Part shown: positions 1 through 10,324 of the stretch, in pieces
Layout of the letters: the number at the start of each line of letters is the position of its first letter
Position numbering within the stretch: position 1 is the stretch's first letter
DNA from: Desmodesmus armatus
Taxonomy: Eukaryota > Chlorophyta > Chlorophyceae > Sphaeropleales > Scenedesmaceae
Direction of reading: 5' to 3'
NCBI GenBank assembly: GCA_007449985.2
Contig: VIIQ02000574.1
Location: forward strand, 682,001 to 746,000
DNA: 64,000 nt
Program-made: the position numbers and the translations under genes
The notes under the pieces: model-generated
Databases searched by the model: none
Told to the model about the DNA's origin: nothing
Seen by the model: only the letters and a program-made list of their open reading frames with translations

Positions 1-3000
1 CTGCTGCTGCTGACTGCCGCCAGAGTTCTGGAAGCTGCTGCCGATGTCCCAGTGGTGCGCACTACTGTGGCCGCCAGTAGTGCTGCTAGTGCTATCCAAG
101 GTTTGGTGCCTGGCCCATGCATCAACCCATGATCCTTGACAGTGGTGCAACTGCCAAGGGAGCTGCTGCACTGGCAAGCCTGGCAAGCACCCCTGCTGCT
201 GCTGTTGCTGCTGGTGTGCCTGTAGCTGCAGCTGCTGTGGTGTAGGCTGCTGTGACTGCACTGCTGCCAGCTGCAGCTGCAAACAGTGCAGGTTCCACAT
301 GTGTGGCGCTGCATCATCCAGCAGCAAACCATTACTGCTGTGACTGCTGCAGCGTGCACTGCTGCCACCGACACGCTGCTGCTGCTGTTGTGTGTGATCC
401 GATCGGTGGTGATGAGTAGGGTACCTGTGGTGACTGTTGTGGAGGTGGTGGTGTGTGTGCCTGCTGTGTTGCGTCAGCAGGGCCACACTGGTGTGCAGCT
501 TGTCCACAGCAGCAAACAGCTTCACAGCAGCGTGGACTGGCCAGGGCTGCAGCTGTACTTGCTGTACCAGCTGTACCAACTGCTGCTGCTGCTGCTGCTG
601 CTGCAAGCCTTGTTGTGTGTCTTCAGGTGTCAGCAGTGGCACCGACCACAGCTGCTGCTCCCCAGTGTCCAGCCACGCCAGCACTGCTACAGCAGCCCCC
701 TCCTGCTGCTGCTGCTGCTGCTGCTGCCAAGCTTCCGTGCTGTTGCTGCTGTTCTGCACAGGCTGCAGCAGGGTACCACCCAGCAAGTGCGGCACATGCT
801 GCTGCCGTTTGTGCTGCCTATGATGCTGCTGCGGCCCAGTCACCCGCTGCAGCCTGCTGCACTGCCGCCCTCGTGCCACACTGCCATCACTCTCAGCCCC
901 TGCCTCATCCTCCCTGCTGCTCTCACCCTCACCCTCGCTGTCTGCCCCACTGCTGCCGCTGCTGCTGCTTCCGCTCCAGCTTGACTGTGTGCTGCTCCCG
1001 CTGGTAGCTCCTGCTTCTGCGATATCCATACCCCCCACCCCACACCCCTGCTGCACCTCAAACCGCACTCTTTGAGAGATCCCAGAAGCTTTTGCTGCTG
1101 CTGCTGCGTCCTGCTGGCAGTGGTGCTGGCCCTGCATGCCACACTGCTTACTGGTGAGCCTGTCCTGTTGACCCCCAGGCTCCTGCAGCAGCAGCAGCTG
1201 CTGCTGTGCTGCCAGCTGCACCCAGTGCTGTGGCATGCCATCGAGGCTGCTGAAGCTGCTGCACACCAACAGCCGCCAACCATCCGGCTGCACCAGCAGC
1301 AGCTGCAGCTGCAGCACTCCTGCTGCATCCTGCTGCTGCTGCTGCCCGCTGCTGCCGCTGTTTGTGGTGGTGGTCCAGAGGCAGCCTTGCCTGAGGGGTG
1401 CTGACACACCACCTGACACCAGAGGCTTCTCCCAGGCCTGCAGCAGCAGCAGCAGCAGCAGCAACAGCACCAGCAGCAACAGCACCAGACAGCAAGGGTG
1501 TCAATGTTGGCAGTCCTGTGAAGATGTTGGTGTCTGACTCTCGTGCGGCCGCCTTGTCAAACACAAAACAGCGGGTGAGCCAGCCCCATGCAGTCTGTAC
1601 AGCGCTTGGTTTGCTTTTACTGCACTACCTCTCTGCTGCACTTTCCCATACATACCAGGTTGACATAGCAGGTGACAAAGCCACCCAAAACCCCACTTCA
1701 ACACAAAAACACATGCTGCCTCTACAATGCGTGCTGCTGCAGCTCCAAGCCAAGCCCCCACCCACCTGTCCCAGGCTGCTTCCCGCCAAGCTTCCCGCCC
1801 ACATCCACCCCGACCGCATCACCACCAGCACCACACTGTCAGCTGCTGCTGGTGCCAGTGCCGGCTGCGTTTGCAGCACTGCTGCTGCCACCACTGCATC
1901 ACCCTGGTCCCCGAGGCTGATGCTGCTGCTGGTGAGCACTGCTAGTCCCAGATTAGACACCAGGGGTGCCGACACTAGGGCCAGGCTGGCCCACCTCAGC
2001 ACTAACATCATAGGGCTGAGGTTTGCTGCTGTGGCAGGACCAGGACCAGGGCTTGTCTGCTGCTGCTGCTGCTGCTGTGGGTGTGGGTGCTGCTGCTGCG
2101 GGTGTGGGTGGAGGGTTGGGGACGGGGGTAGCGGGGAGGAGTGGTGTGCGGCTGCCTGCTGCTGCTGGTGGTTGCGTTGGTGCTGCCAGAGGGTCTGCTG
2201 CTCCTGCTGCAGGCTGGGTGTGGCTGGCACAATGATGCACACGTGGTCACCATCAGGCTGCAGGCAGGCACACGGGGGGGGGGGGGGGGTGCGTGCCGGG
2301 GCGGCAGGGATCTTGGAATACAAGGAAAGCTTATGGTGGGAGCATGCGGTGTCAGCAGGGAGGGAGGAGTGACGAGGGGCACCAAACCAACACAGGATGA
2401 CAACACAACACAAGCGCACAACAGCATAGCATGCCACCAATTTGTAAGAGATCCCCCAGTGTCGTGGCTCAGTGGTTTTAGCAATTGCTCAGGACACCCC
2501 CCTGCCTGCATCACACCTTACGCATGCTGCAGCTGCTGCACTGCAAGTAGCCCATCTAGTCCCAACTAATAGAAACAGACACTGGACCCACACCACATGT
2601 GATAGCACCTTCTACTTTGCGACATCTCTGCCTGCTGGAAACGCATCAGGCCTCTCTCCTCCCCGTTCCCTGTCACCACCCTCCCTCTCCCCTCCCCCAC
2701 CCCTTCCTTTCCCTGACCCTCCCCTCCCCCCCCCCTCCCCCAGCCTGTCCCCCCTCACCATCAGCAGTAGTGTAGGGCTGCAGCCTGGTGGCAGGGGTGC
2801 TGCTCGTGTCATGTCCAGGCACACCCAGCTGCTGCAGTCCCACAGACCCACCCAGCCCTCAGCATCAAGCGACAGCAGGTAGGAACCACCACCACCTCCA
2901 CTGCTGCTGCTGCTGCTGTTGATGCTGCCAGCAACTGATGCAGCGGGGTGATGGTGGTGGTGGCCATTGAGAAGCAGCAGCAGCAGCGGAAGGCACAGCG

Positions 3001-3333
3001 GTCAAAGGTACAGACGGAAGTGGCGCGGCATGGTTGCAGAGACGTTGTGCAGGCCACCCTGTATGTATGCTGCTGCTGAGGTCATAGCTAGCGGACACAG
3101 CAAGGTGAGCTGTGAATCCTGCTGCCACAGCGAGTGTTGGTATGCAGCTGCCCCTGAAAGGAGGCGCCATATGTGCCACCAGCTTGACCAACCCCCTTGC
3201 AGGCGTGTATTACTGCAGTGTGCACGCACCTGCTGTGAGCCCCGACAGCAGTGCCACAACTGGGTGGGCATGGCCCTGCAGCAGTGCCACTGGTTGCACA
3301 GCTGACCCACCATCCTGCTGCTGCTTCTGCCAG
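1..3333 (-). CDS. WD40-type beta-propeller protein, Gln-rich, partial (3' end off the left edge, 5' end unresolved)
   Basis: Five exons join in phase on the minus strand: 3333-3230, 3118-3058, 2924-2759, 2257-1766, and 1437 to the left edge, where the frame is still open. The WD40 reading rests on blade-like pieces. The first exon has LLQGHAHPVVALLSGL with a GH dipeptide. The third has LSLDAEGWVGLWDCSSWVCL, a good D..G.V.LWD strand. The fourth opens with PDGDHVCIIVPATPS. The last exon has WEKPLVSGG and VQPDGWRLLVCSSFSSLDG, then long Gln, Ser and His runs with islands of ordinary sequence such as VLAWLDTGEQQLWSVPLL. Intron 2258-2758 ends in a 16-base C tract ahead of the acceptor. The start codon lies right of 3333 and was not found. 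The gene is divergent from GPDH. WD40 assignment is moderately sure; the subfamily is unknown. Confidence 0.5.
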
Positions 3334-4020
3334 CTGCAGCAGCCAGCATCGTAAACAAGCAACAGCCAACACAGTGAACGGCAGTTGATGCTGCAGGTGA
3401 CCCTGTGCCATTAAGCACGATTATCTGGGGCAGGGCAGGGGTAAGCGGATTGTGTAAAGGGATCACGTAACCAATTGTTGCGTCATTACCGTGTGATGCT
3501 GCCATCCGCTGCTCCAGACCAGCATGTACCATCCGCTGCTGTGTCTAGGGCTGTGCACTGCAGCTGCGGTGGCACAGGACCGTGCAGGGCAGCAACGCAA
3601 TGCATCACTGATGCAGTTCCAAGTTTGTAGGATTGAACGTCGGTCGCATTGCACTGGAGGACTGCTGCGCACTGAGAGCTGTGCCGATAGTTTGGTGCAG
3701 TACTACTGCTCTGGGGCCTGGTGAATCCAGGTTTGCGACGCGTTGAGTTCCTTTCCTTGTACTCCTGCCGAGTTCGTGGGATGTGACGTTCCAGTGTCGG
3801 TGGGTCACATTGTCTGGTGATCTGATGATCTTGGACCAAAACCTCGGAGCATCGAATGCCGGGATGGACGGATCCCACTGGCCTGGACGTGCCCACTGAT
3901 CTGCTTGGAATGTCAACAGCATCACCGACAGACACTATCTGAACACTGGTCACCGACGTGTGCAGCATTCTCAACTGCAGCTGTGCATTTTCCCTTTGCA
4001 ACTCCCCCAGCCTCCCAGAC
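3334..4020. other. divergent spacer between the WD40-type gene and GPDH
   Basis: This stretch must hold the missing first exon or exons of the minus-strand WD40-type gene and the GPDH promoter. I found no convincing start exon of the right phase and no TATA box. A long open frame on the minus strand (3486-4364) crosses into GPDH exons 1 and 2 and shows no recognisable protein sequence. Confidence 0.4.
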
Positions 4021-7000
4021 ATGAGTGGACTGTCAGATGAGAGAACCCAGATTGGTGTCATTGGTGGGGGTGCCTGGGGCACTGCCCTGGGCATCCACGC
4101 TGCCAGGTGACACCCCCTGCTGTCCGGACAGCAAAACAGGATCTTGTTTTGTGCTGCGCACTTGCTTTGTGCTGCTGCACACTGGCTTGCCCCTCGTCTT
4201 GGGGCTTTCCCATGTTCATGCCCCCCACTGACTCCCCCAACGTGTTTCACTTCGTACCAGGATGGGTCACAAGGTGCTGATGTGGGCCAGGGAGACGGAG
4301 GTAATTGGCCAAGCCCTTGATGATGCAAACAGAAATGCAGCAGCATCACTTGCAGTGTGGCCACCTTGAGGACGCAACAGCAGATCTAAAACAGCTCTGA
4401 ATGTTACTTTCGATCTCTGGCAGCTGAATGTCAGCCAATGCCTTTGATGTGACTGCCAAGGCTGTTGCAGCGGTGCAGGAGCCAGTGTAGGGGGGGGGGG
4501 GGGGGCGGGGGGAGCAAGCAAGAAGCGCACACACGCAAGGCCCGGCCTTGGCTTCACCAAGCGGCCCCACCACGGTGTTTTGTGTTGTGTGTAGGTTGTT
4601 GAGGCCATCAATGGTCCTGCTAAAGAGAACACAGTCTTCCTGGCAGGTAGGGTGGAGAAGGCTCCCCATTCACCCACACCACCAGCATACCGCAGAGCCA
4701 ACGTGCTGCGTGGGAGGGGGGGGGGGGGGGGGGGGGGGGGCCCTGGGGAGCTGTCTGTCAGCCAGCCTCCTTGCGATGCCATCACCATGAACCAGCTGCC
4801 GCTGCTGTAGATCCTTCAGTCAACAGAGCCTGGGAGGCTCTGTGGCTGCTGGTGCTCACACTGGGTTGGCTGCTGGGTCCAATCCAGTCGCACACCATGC
4901 TTAGTAGGTGATGGCAGAGAGAGAATATGCAGGCAAGAATCACACTCTCAGCCTTTGGGGCGTGTTTTGGACATGCACCTGACCTGAGGAATCGGCTTGC
5001 CCAAGCTGGAAAGCCTGCATGTACTCACCTTCCATGTGCACACTCGAGGCTTGGTCAACCCGCAGGATCTTAGACAGATCTCGGAAACAATGTGCGTGTG
5101 TGTCACTCTGCAGGGCACCCTGTTCCTGGCAGCTTCAGTGCCACAGGTGACCTGGCTGCAGTGGTGTCCAGCTGTGAGGTGGTGCTCATGGTGGTGCCCA
5201 CACCCTTCGTGGCACGCACACTGGCAGCTGTGGCGGACAAGTTCAGGCCTGATGGAATACTGGTGTCTTGCACCAAGGGCATTCTCAATGACACTCTGGA
5301 GACACGTAAGCATACTGCAGAAAGCGGCGGAAGGGTGGGGTGGGGGGTGGGGGTAGGGGGGGGGGGGGCAACAACCCCACTGGATGGTGTTATGCCTTAG
5401 TGAGAGGGTGATGGGGTGTGAGATACACTGCTTCATGTATGGCACCTCAGTGTTGACAACACTCACCAGGGCACACACACGACTGCCCGGGCTTTCCGTA
5501 CGAGCTTAATGTAGTGTATTTCTGACATTGTTCAAGCGTCAGTTGGCACCATGCATAGCACTCTGTATGCTGACACATAAGTGCCCCCTGACGCATCATG
5601 CAAATGTGATTTCTGGCTGCTGGCAATCCCTTCTGTGTGCCCCCTCCTGCTGCTGCTGCTGCTGCTTGTCCTCAGCTGCTGAGATCCTTGAGGGTGTGCT
5701 GCCGTCATCCTTCCACAGCAGGCTGGCGTACCTGTCAGGACCCTCATTCGCTGCAGAGGTAGCCAAGGAGCTGCCCACAGTGGTCACCATAGCAGCAAAG
5801 GTGCGCCGACACACTCGATTTGTTGACCAGCTGCTGGCTCAGCACCATGCCTCAAGATCCCCATGCAGGCGTGTATGGCAGGAAGGTGCCCTGTTGTCAT
5901 GGTCTGCAAGTGTGGGTGGTCCCCCTGTTTGGGGGCACTGGAGGTGTCCTTGTGCTATGATCTACCCATGCTGTATTGCTGGTGTACCTGTTGATGCGTG
6001 TGTTGAACATCTGGAGTACACGCAATTTGTGTGTATGTGTGTGTGGACCATGCTGCAGGATGAGGACGTGGCTGCTCGTGTGCAGGCCCTGCTGTCCACC
6101 CCCCGCTTCAGGTGCTACCGCACCACAGATGTCACAGGGGTGGAGCTGGGGGGCGCACTCAAAAACGTGTTGGCCATTGCCTGTGGTGAGCTGCGCCTGC
6201 ACCTGCATCTTGTGGGTGGATCGCCCTACCATGCGGGCATCATGCGGCCATATGTACTGCAGTGTGTCTGATGTGTTAGCGCAGGGATTGTGTGCTGGGC
6301 CTCTGCTGTAGCTCTGCCTGGCCCGAGGTAGTGTCTGTGCAAGGCTGCAGGACCAGCAGCACCTGCTCTCCTTCAAAGTTTGCACCATGGCACAGCTGCC
6401 AGTATCTGTGAAAGGAAAGGTCTTTTGAGTGCATGACCAGCCTCAATAGTGCATGATGCTTGGCCCCTGCCCCCCTGCCTCGTTCTGTTTGGCTCCCTCA
6501 ATGTTGCTTTGTTTGCATGTCCTCCTCCCCAGGCATCAGTGACGGACTGGACATGGGGGCAAACGCACGTGCTGCTCTCATCACACGAGGTAGGTGCAAC
6601 AGCAGGCTGGGTGGGGGGCTTGTACAGCAGCTTGTCATGCCGAAGCAGGCAGCTGCCAACAGGCTCCCATCAGGAGTTCGTACTGTCAGCACCACATAGT
6701 TGGTTTTGTGCTTCACTGTGAGCCAGCAGCTTTGCAGTCGCTCAATGCTAGCCCGACATGGCGCAGTCGTGCCAGCAAGTTGTCCTGTGAAGCTGTGCTG
6801 GTCAGTGTTGACCATCATGACTAACAGCATGCAACAGGGTTTATACTGATGCCCACGACAGACCAAAAAGCTGCTGGTGTCAATTGTCACCTGCTACATG
6901 TCCTGCCGATATGTTGCACCATCCCATGTGTGACCCACCCACCCACCCACCCACCCACCCACCCACCCACCCACCCACCCACCCACCCACCTGACATGCG

Positions 7001-8614
7001 ACCTGCATTACCACTAACTCCATCCCTGAGGCAGCTGCCCCTTGAATGCATGTTCGCACAACCTTGCTACTCATTCTTGAACATTGCGCGGCTTGTCTTA
7101 TACCTGCTCTCTGCAAAGGGCTGAATGAGATAACCAAGCTGGCGAGTGCCAAGGGCAGCAACCCCCTGACTATGGGTGGGTTGGCAGGCATGGGTGACCT
7201 GGTGCTGACATGCACAGGTAGGTGGTCAACAACAGCAACACACTGGCAGCTGCACACAGTCCACATGGCAACCTGTGGACTGTTGCAACGTTGCTTGTAC
7301 AAGCCCTGGGCGCATCGATGCAGTCTTGCAGGTCACGAGGGAATGCAGCACAGGACTACTAGTTACACTGGGTGTACCCGCTCAGGGGGCAAGGCTCGCT
7401 TCAGCCGTTGTGGCAACTATGGCATGTATGATGTCCAAAGCTTGAGCACATGGCAAGGAGCCAGTACAGTTTCTGTCCCAGCACATCAGCACATACGTGT
7501 CGGAACGCACTTTTTAAGCCTGTCGTCATGACATGCACTTCATGGTTGTAACTCATGTTGTTAACATACTGCAACACCGCCATGCTTGCACTTGTCCTGC
7601 AGCACTACTAGCACGAGCAGCAGTACTCAGTCCTGTTAGTCACACGTACTAGCGTAGGTACTGCTGCTGTGTCACACAACAACACTTTTCTATCCTGTAC
7701 TGCAGGTGACCTAAGCAGGAACCGCACGGTGGGGTTGAAGCTGGGTCGCGGCATGAAGCTAGCTGAGATCATCGACAGCATGCATGGTGCGGTGGCTGAG
7801 GGTGTGCTGACCAGCCGTGCTGCACATGACCTGGCCAAGAAGCTGGGGGTGGAGGTGCCCATCATAGACGGCATACACAAGGTCATACACGGTGAGCAGG
7901 CAGGCAGGCGGGGGGGGGGGGGGGGGAGGGGGGGGGGGGGCAGGGAGCGGGGGGGGTATGCAGGCAGCCCGTCGAGCAGGCGGGCCGGCAGGTGGGCAGG
8001 CAGGGGGGCTGGGGGCTTGGCTGGCTGGCAGGTTGGCAGGTTGACGTGAAAGCTGGGAGCAAGGGCCTCGGGTGCAGATGCATGCATGATCACCTGTGCA
8101 GTCGAAGTGCATATATGTGGCATGTTGGCATGTCGGCGAGGTGCTATCTGGAGGAAAGGGTGTGCATCCTAGGCAACAGGGTGTTCTGGCTAAGCAGCTG
8201 CTGCGGGAAGGACGGCTGGGGGGCAGCTGCCCGTTGCTTTGGTAGGGTTGGGTGCAACTTGTGCTGCAGCACACTGGCCATGGCGGCTGCAGCCTCTCAC
8301 CCTGCCCCACAGACTCATGATGAGAATCGAGGGTGCCCCCAACACTGTTGGTGGCACATGGTGTCCAAGCATCATGCCAGCAGCTGACACACACTTGCTT
8401 CTCTCTGCTTGGTGTGTGTCGTATGTGTGTTGGCGCAACATCACGTGACATGACGAGATACGCACAACACGTGCGTGCCTGCCTGTCTGCCCGTCTACCT
8501 GCAGAGGGTGCGGACCCCCTGGCAGTGGTGCTTGAGGTAATGAGTAGGGACCTGAAAAGCGAGCTAGATACCATGGTGCTGGCAGCAGCAGCAAGGAAGA
8601 GCTCGGCCATGTGA
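4021..8614 (+). CDS. NAD(P)-dependent glycerol-3-phosphate dehydrogenase (GpsA type), complete, 10 exons
   Basis: Interconverts dihydroxyacetone phosphate and glycerol-3-phosphate, supplying the glycerol backbone for membrane lipid and triacylglycerol. Exons: 4021-4106, 4261-4300, 4595-4646, 5114-5305, 5676-5800, 6059-6185, 6533-6589, 7119-7217, 7706-7891, 8505-8614. All junctions are in phase and give 357 residues, the usual family length. The dinucleotide-binding motif [10 protein letters not shown] is at residues 15-24. [16 protein letters not shown] is family-typical. The catalytic lysine is K200 in [10 protein letters not shown]. The substrate-binding stretch [13 protein letters not shown] is present. 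The start at 4021 puts the Rossmann loop 14 residues in, so this copy shows no transit peptide and is probably cytosolic unless an upstream exon exists. Introns carry long G tracts and an ACCC microsatellite. Confidence 0.96.
4716..4740 (+). repeat. 25-base G homopolymer in GPDH intron 3
   Basis: An uninterrupted run of G. A 16-base G run also lies in intron 2 at 4490-4505. Runs this long are error-prone in sequencing and their exact length should not be trusted. Confidence 0.9.
6933..6991 (+). repeat. ACCC tetranucleotide microsatellite in GPDH intron 7
   Basis: About 14.75 uninterrupted ACCC units, inside the intron between the exon ending at 6589 and the exon starting at 7119. Confidence 0.95.
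7910..7940 (+). repeat. interrupted G tract in GPDH intron 9
   Basis: Seventeen G, one A, then thirteen G, just after the donor at 7892. It is followed by a GGCAGGC-rich stretch to about 8040. This is intronic low-complexity DNA. Confidence 0.9.
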
Positions 8615-8936
8615 GGAGCTGGCAGTCGACAAAGCCTACAGGGGCCAGGGAGTCATAAGTCACAACTACCGCCAGCGGGTGCAGCTGTCCGGGAGAGCTG
8701 GGTGTCTGGCTTGATGGAAGCTGCCATCTTGAATGCTGTTAGTCAGGTTGCAGCATCAGCAGCTGTTGACAGTGCATCTGAGAGTCACGAGGATTCAGAC
8801 CAAAGCCCACACCAGAACAGCAGCTGTTGGGTTGCTGTGCCGCCCAGGGCAGCTTCAGGCTCTGCCCTTTTGCTTATTGTAGTGCATGGGCAGTATTGTG
8901 GATATTGGAACTGCCTCTTTGACACAGCAGTTCCAT

Positions 8937-9019
8937 CCAGCATGTTTCATTCTTTATGCTTGGCCGTGCATGTCTCATCCAGCACGTTTCATTCTACATG
9001 GTTGGCCGTGCATGTCTCA
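8937..9019 (+). repeat. imperfect direct duplication, about 42-base unit
   Basis: Two adjacent copies share GTTTCATTCT and TTGGCCGTGCATGTCTCA with a few substitutions between them. They lie in the probable 3' UTR of GPDH. Confidence 0.75.
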
Positions 9020-9034
9020 GGGCAGGGACCCTGC

Positions 9035-9039
9035 TGTAA
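9035..9039 (+). promoter_or_regulatory. TGTAA poly(A)-type signal, GPDH
   Basis: First TGTAA seen downstream of the GPDH stop codon. TGTAA is the common polyadenylation signal of volvocalean green algae. It would give a 3' UTR of roughly 0.4 kb. Confidence 0.4.
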
Positions 9040-9586
9040 CAGCAGGTTAAATGTGGTGAGTGCTGCTCAAGGATGTGCCTGCATGCGAGCATACATGTGT
9101 CTGGCTGATCTTGCAGGCCTTGTTGCTCCTCCTGTGAGGTGCACTGCATGACACTGGCCCTTAACCACTGAGTGACTCACTGCACCATGCATGACAAGGG
9201 CTGTTGCAGGGTGGGAATGGTGCCGTGCTGGTGGTGTGCTAATTGCGGTATGTTTTTTGTTGTCGGTATGTCTGCTGTCCTGGCTGGCTAGCGCCAGGTC
9301 ACAGTTGCTTGCTTGGTGGACATGTTGAGCTGTTTGCACGAATGTGTTGCATCATGCTGGTCCTGATTGGTGTGACATCCAACCTTCTTGCACAATCCTG
9401 ACAATCCTGAGACAGGAATAAGTTATCACAGGCGCTGATGGCCACAGCGGCACAAAAGTTTCTTTGCATCATGTAATCATGTTGAGCAACAGTAAATGCC
9501 CCCAACAGCTTCATGGTGACAGCTTGGCCACAGCACACGTTCGCATGAAAGTGTACAGCGGCAAATGTGACCAGCAATGCACCCAC

Positions 9587-9642
9587 ACAGTGGCACACTC
9601 CACCTGCATACTCCCACACAGTGACACACTCCACCTGCACGC
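9587..9642 (+). repeat. imperfect direct duplication, about 27-base unit
   Basis: Two adjacent copies share CACACAGTG followed by CACACTCCACCTGCA. They lie in the intergenic region and no function is evident. Confidence 0.7.
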
Positions 9643-10292
9643 ATGGTTCCAAGCTGGTGCACTCCTGTGTTACTACAGCAAATCATGATGTCGCCTCACA
9701 TGCACACCTGGCCATACAAACTCAAGCAAGCAAGACATGACCAGTCCGGATATGTGGACAGCACCAAGTAGTGACACGCCATTGCTGGCGCATGCCCTGT
9801 GCTCCTGCATGTGTCCTGCCTATGCACATGTTGTACACCCAACCACACCAACATGCATCATGGCGGCCTGCCCACAGGCATTACTGGCGCACTGGCTAGC
9901 ATGCATGTGATGGCCTGCCTAGCAACATCAGCTGCCTACCAGGTTGACAAAGTTGCCATGAACAACCAGAGAACATGTGTGGCCACACACACATCCCACT
10001 CGCAATACGTGCAAGCAACAGTACCAGCCTACTCTACCACCTGCAGGGCATCTCACCAACAAAGGCGAGGCACCCGACCCAACACTTCAACATTTGCAAT
10101 GCAATGCTGCCCACTACAAAACAGCACAACCTCAAAGGGAGCCAGCGCGGTTGCCTGCACCTGATACAAGCTGCGCTCGCGTGCTCAAGTACCCACAGCC
10201 CCCAAGCCCCAAACCTTGCAAAACCAGCAACCAGCCTTGCTGCCACCAGTGCCTGTCCAACTCCCTGCTCGCCTCCAACCCCACACAGTGCC

Positions 10293-10297
10293 TTACA
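10293..10297 (-). promoter_or_regulatory. TGTAA poly(A)-type signal, large acidic-protein gene
   Basis: Minus-strand TGTAA about 28 bases past the stop codon at 10325-10327. The distance is short but the motif fits the algal signal. Confidence 0.4.
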
Positions 10298-10324
10298 CAC
10301 ATGCGCATGCACCCTACTAGCTAG

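Larger units (their letters stand above)
8615..10324. other. intergenic region between GPDH and the convergent large acidic-protein gene
   Basis: About 1.7 kb between two convergent genes. I see no coding segment with recognisable protein sequence. It should contain both 3' UTRs. It holds two short tandem duplications (8937-9019 and about 9587-9642) and one TGTAA motif for each gene. Confidence 0.6.

Noticed and set aside
286..1404. Plus-strand open frames rich in Cys, Leu and Ala
   Set aside because: They are the complement of the CAG-rich minus-strand exon. CTG repeats give open frames in every phase; only the minus frame has ordinary protein islands and fits splice phases.
1505..1620. Possible extra exon of the WD40-type gene encoding RCFVFDKAAARESDTNIFT
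   Set aside because: The stretch reads well, but it has no convincing acceptor and no in-phase donor, while 1766 joins 1437 directly in phase 0.
2258..2311. Proline run encoded by the C16 tract as part of the WD40-type exon
   Set aside because: The tract fits better as the polypyrimidine tract before the acceptor at 2258-2260, which gives PDGDHV directly after the previous blade.
3486..4364. 292-residue minus-strand open frame
   Set aside because: It overlaps GPDH exons 1 and 2 on the other strand and has no recognisable protein sequence.
6933..6991. ACCC repeat considered as telomere-like
   Set aside because: It is a tetranucleotide, not the TTTTAGGG-type algal telomere unit, and sits within an intron.
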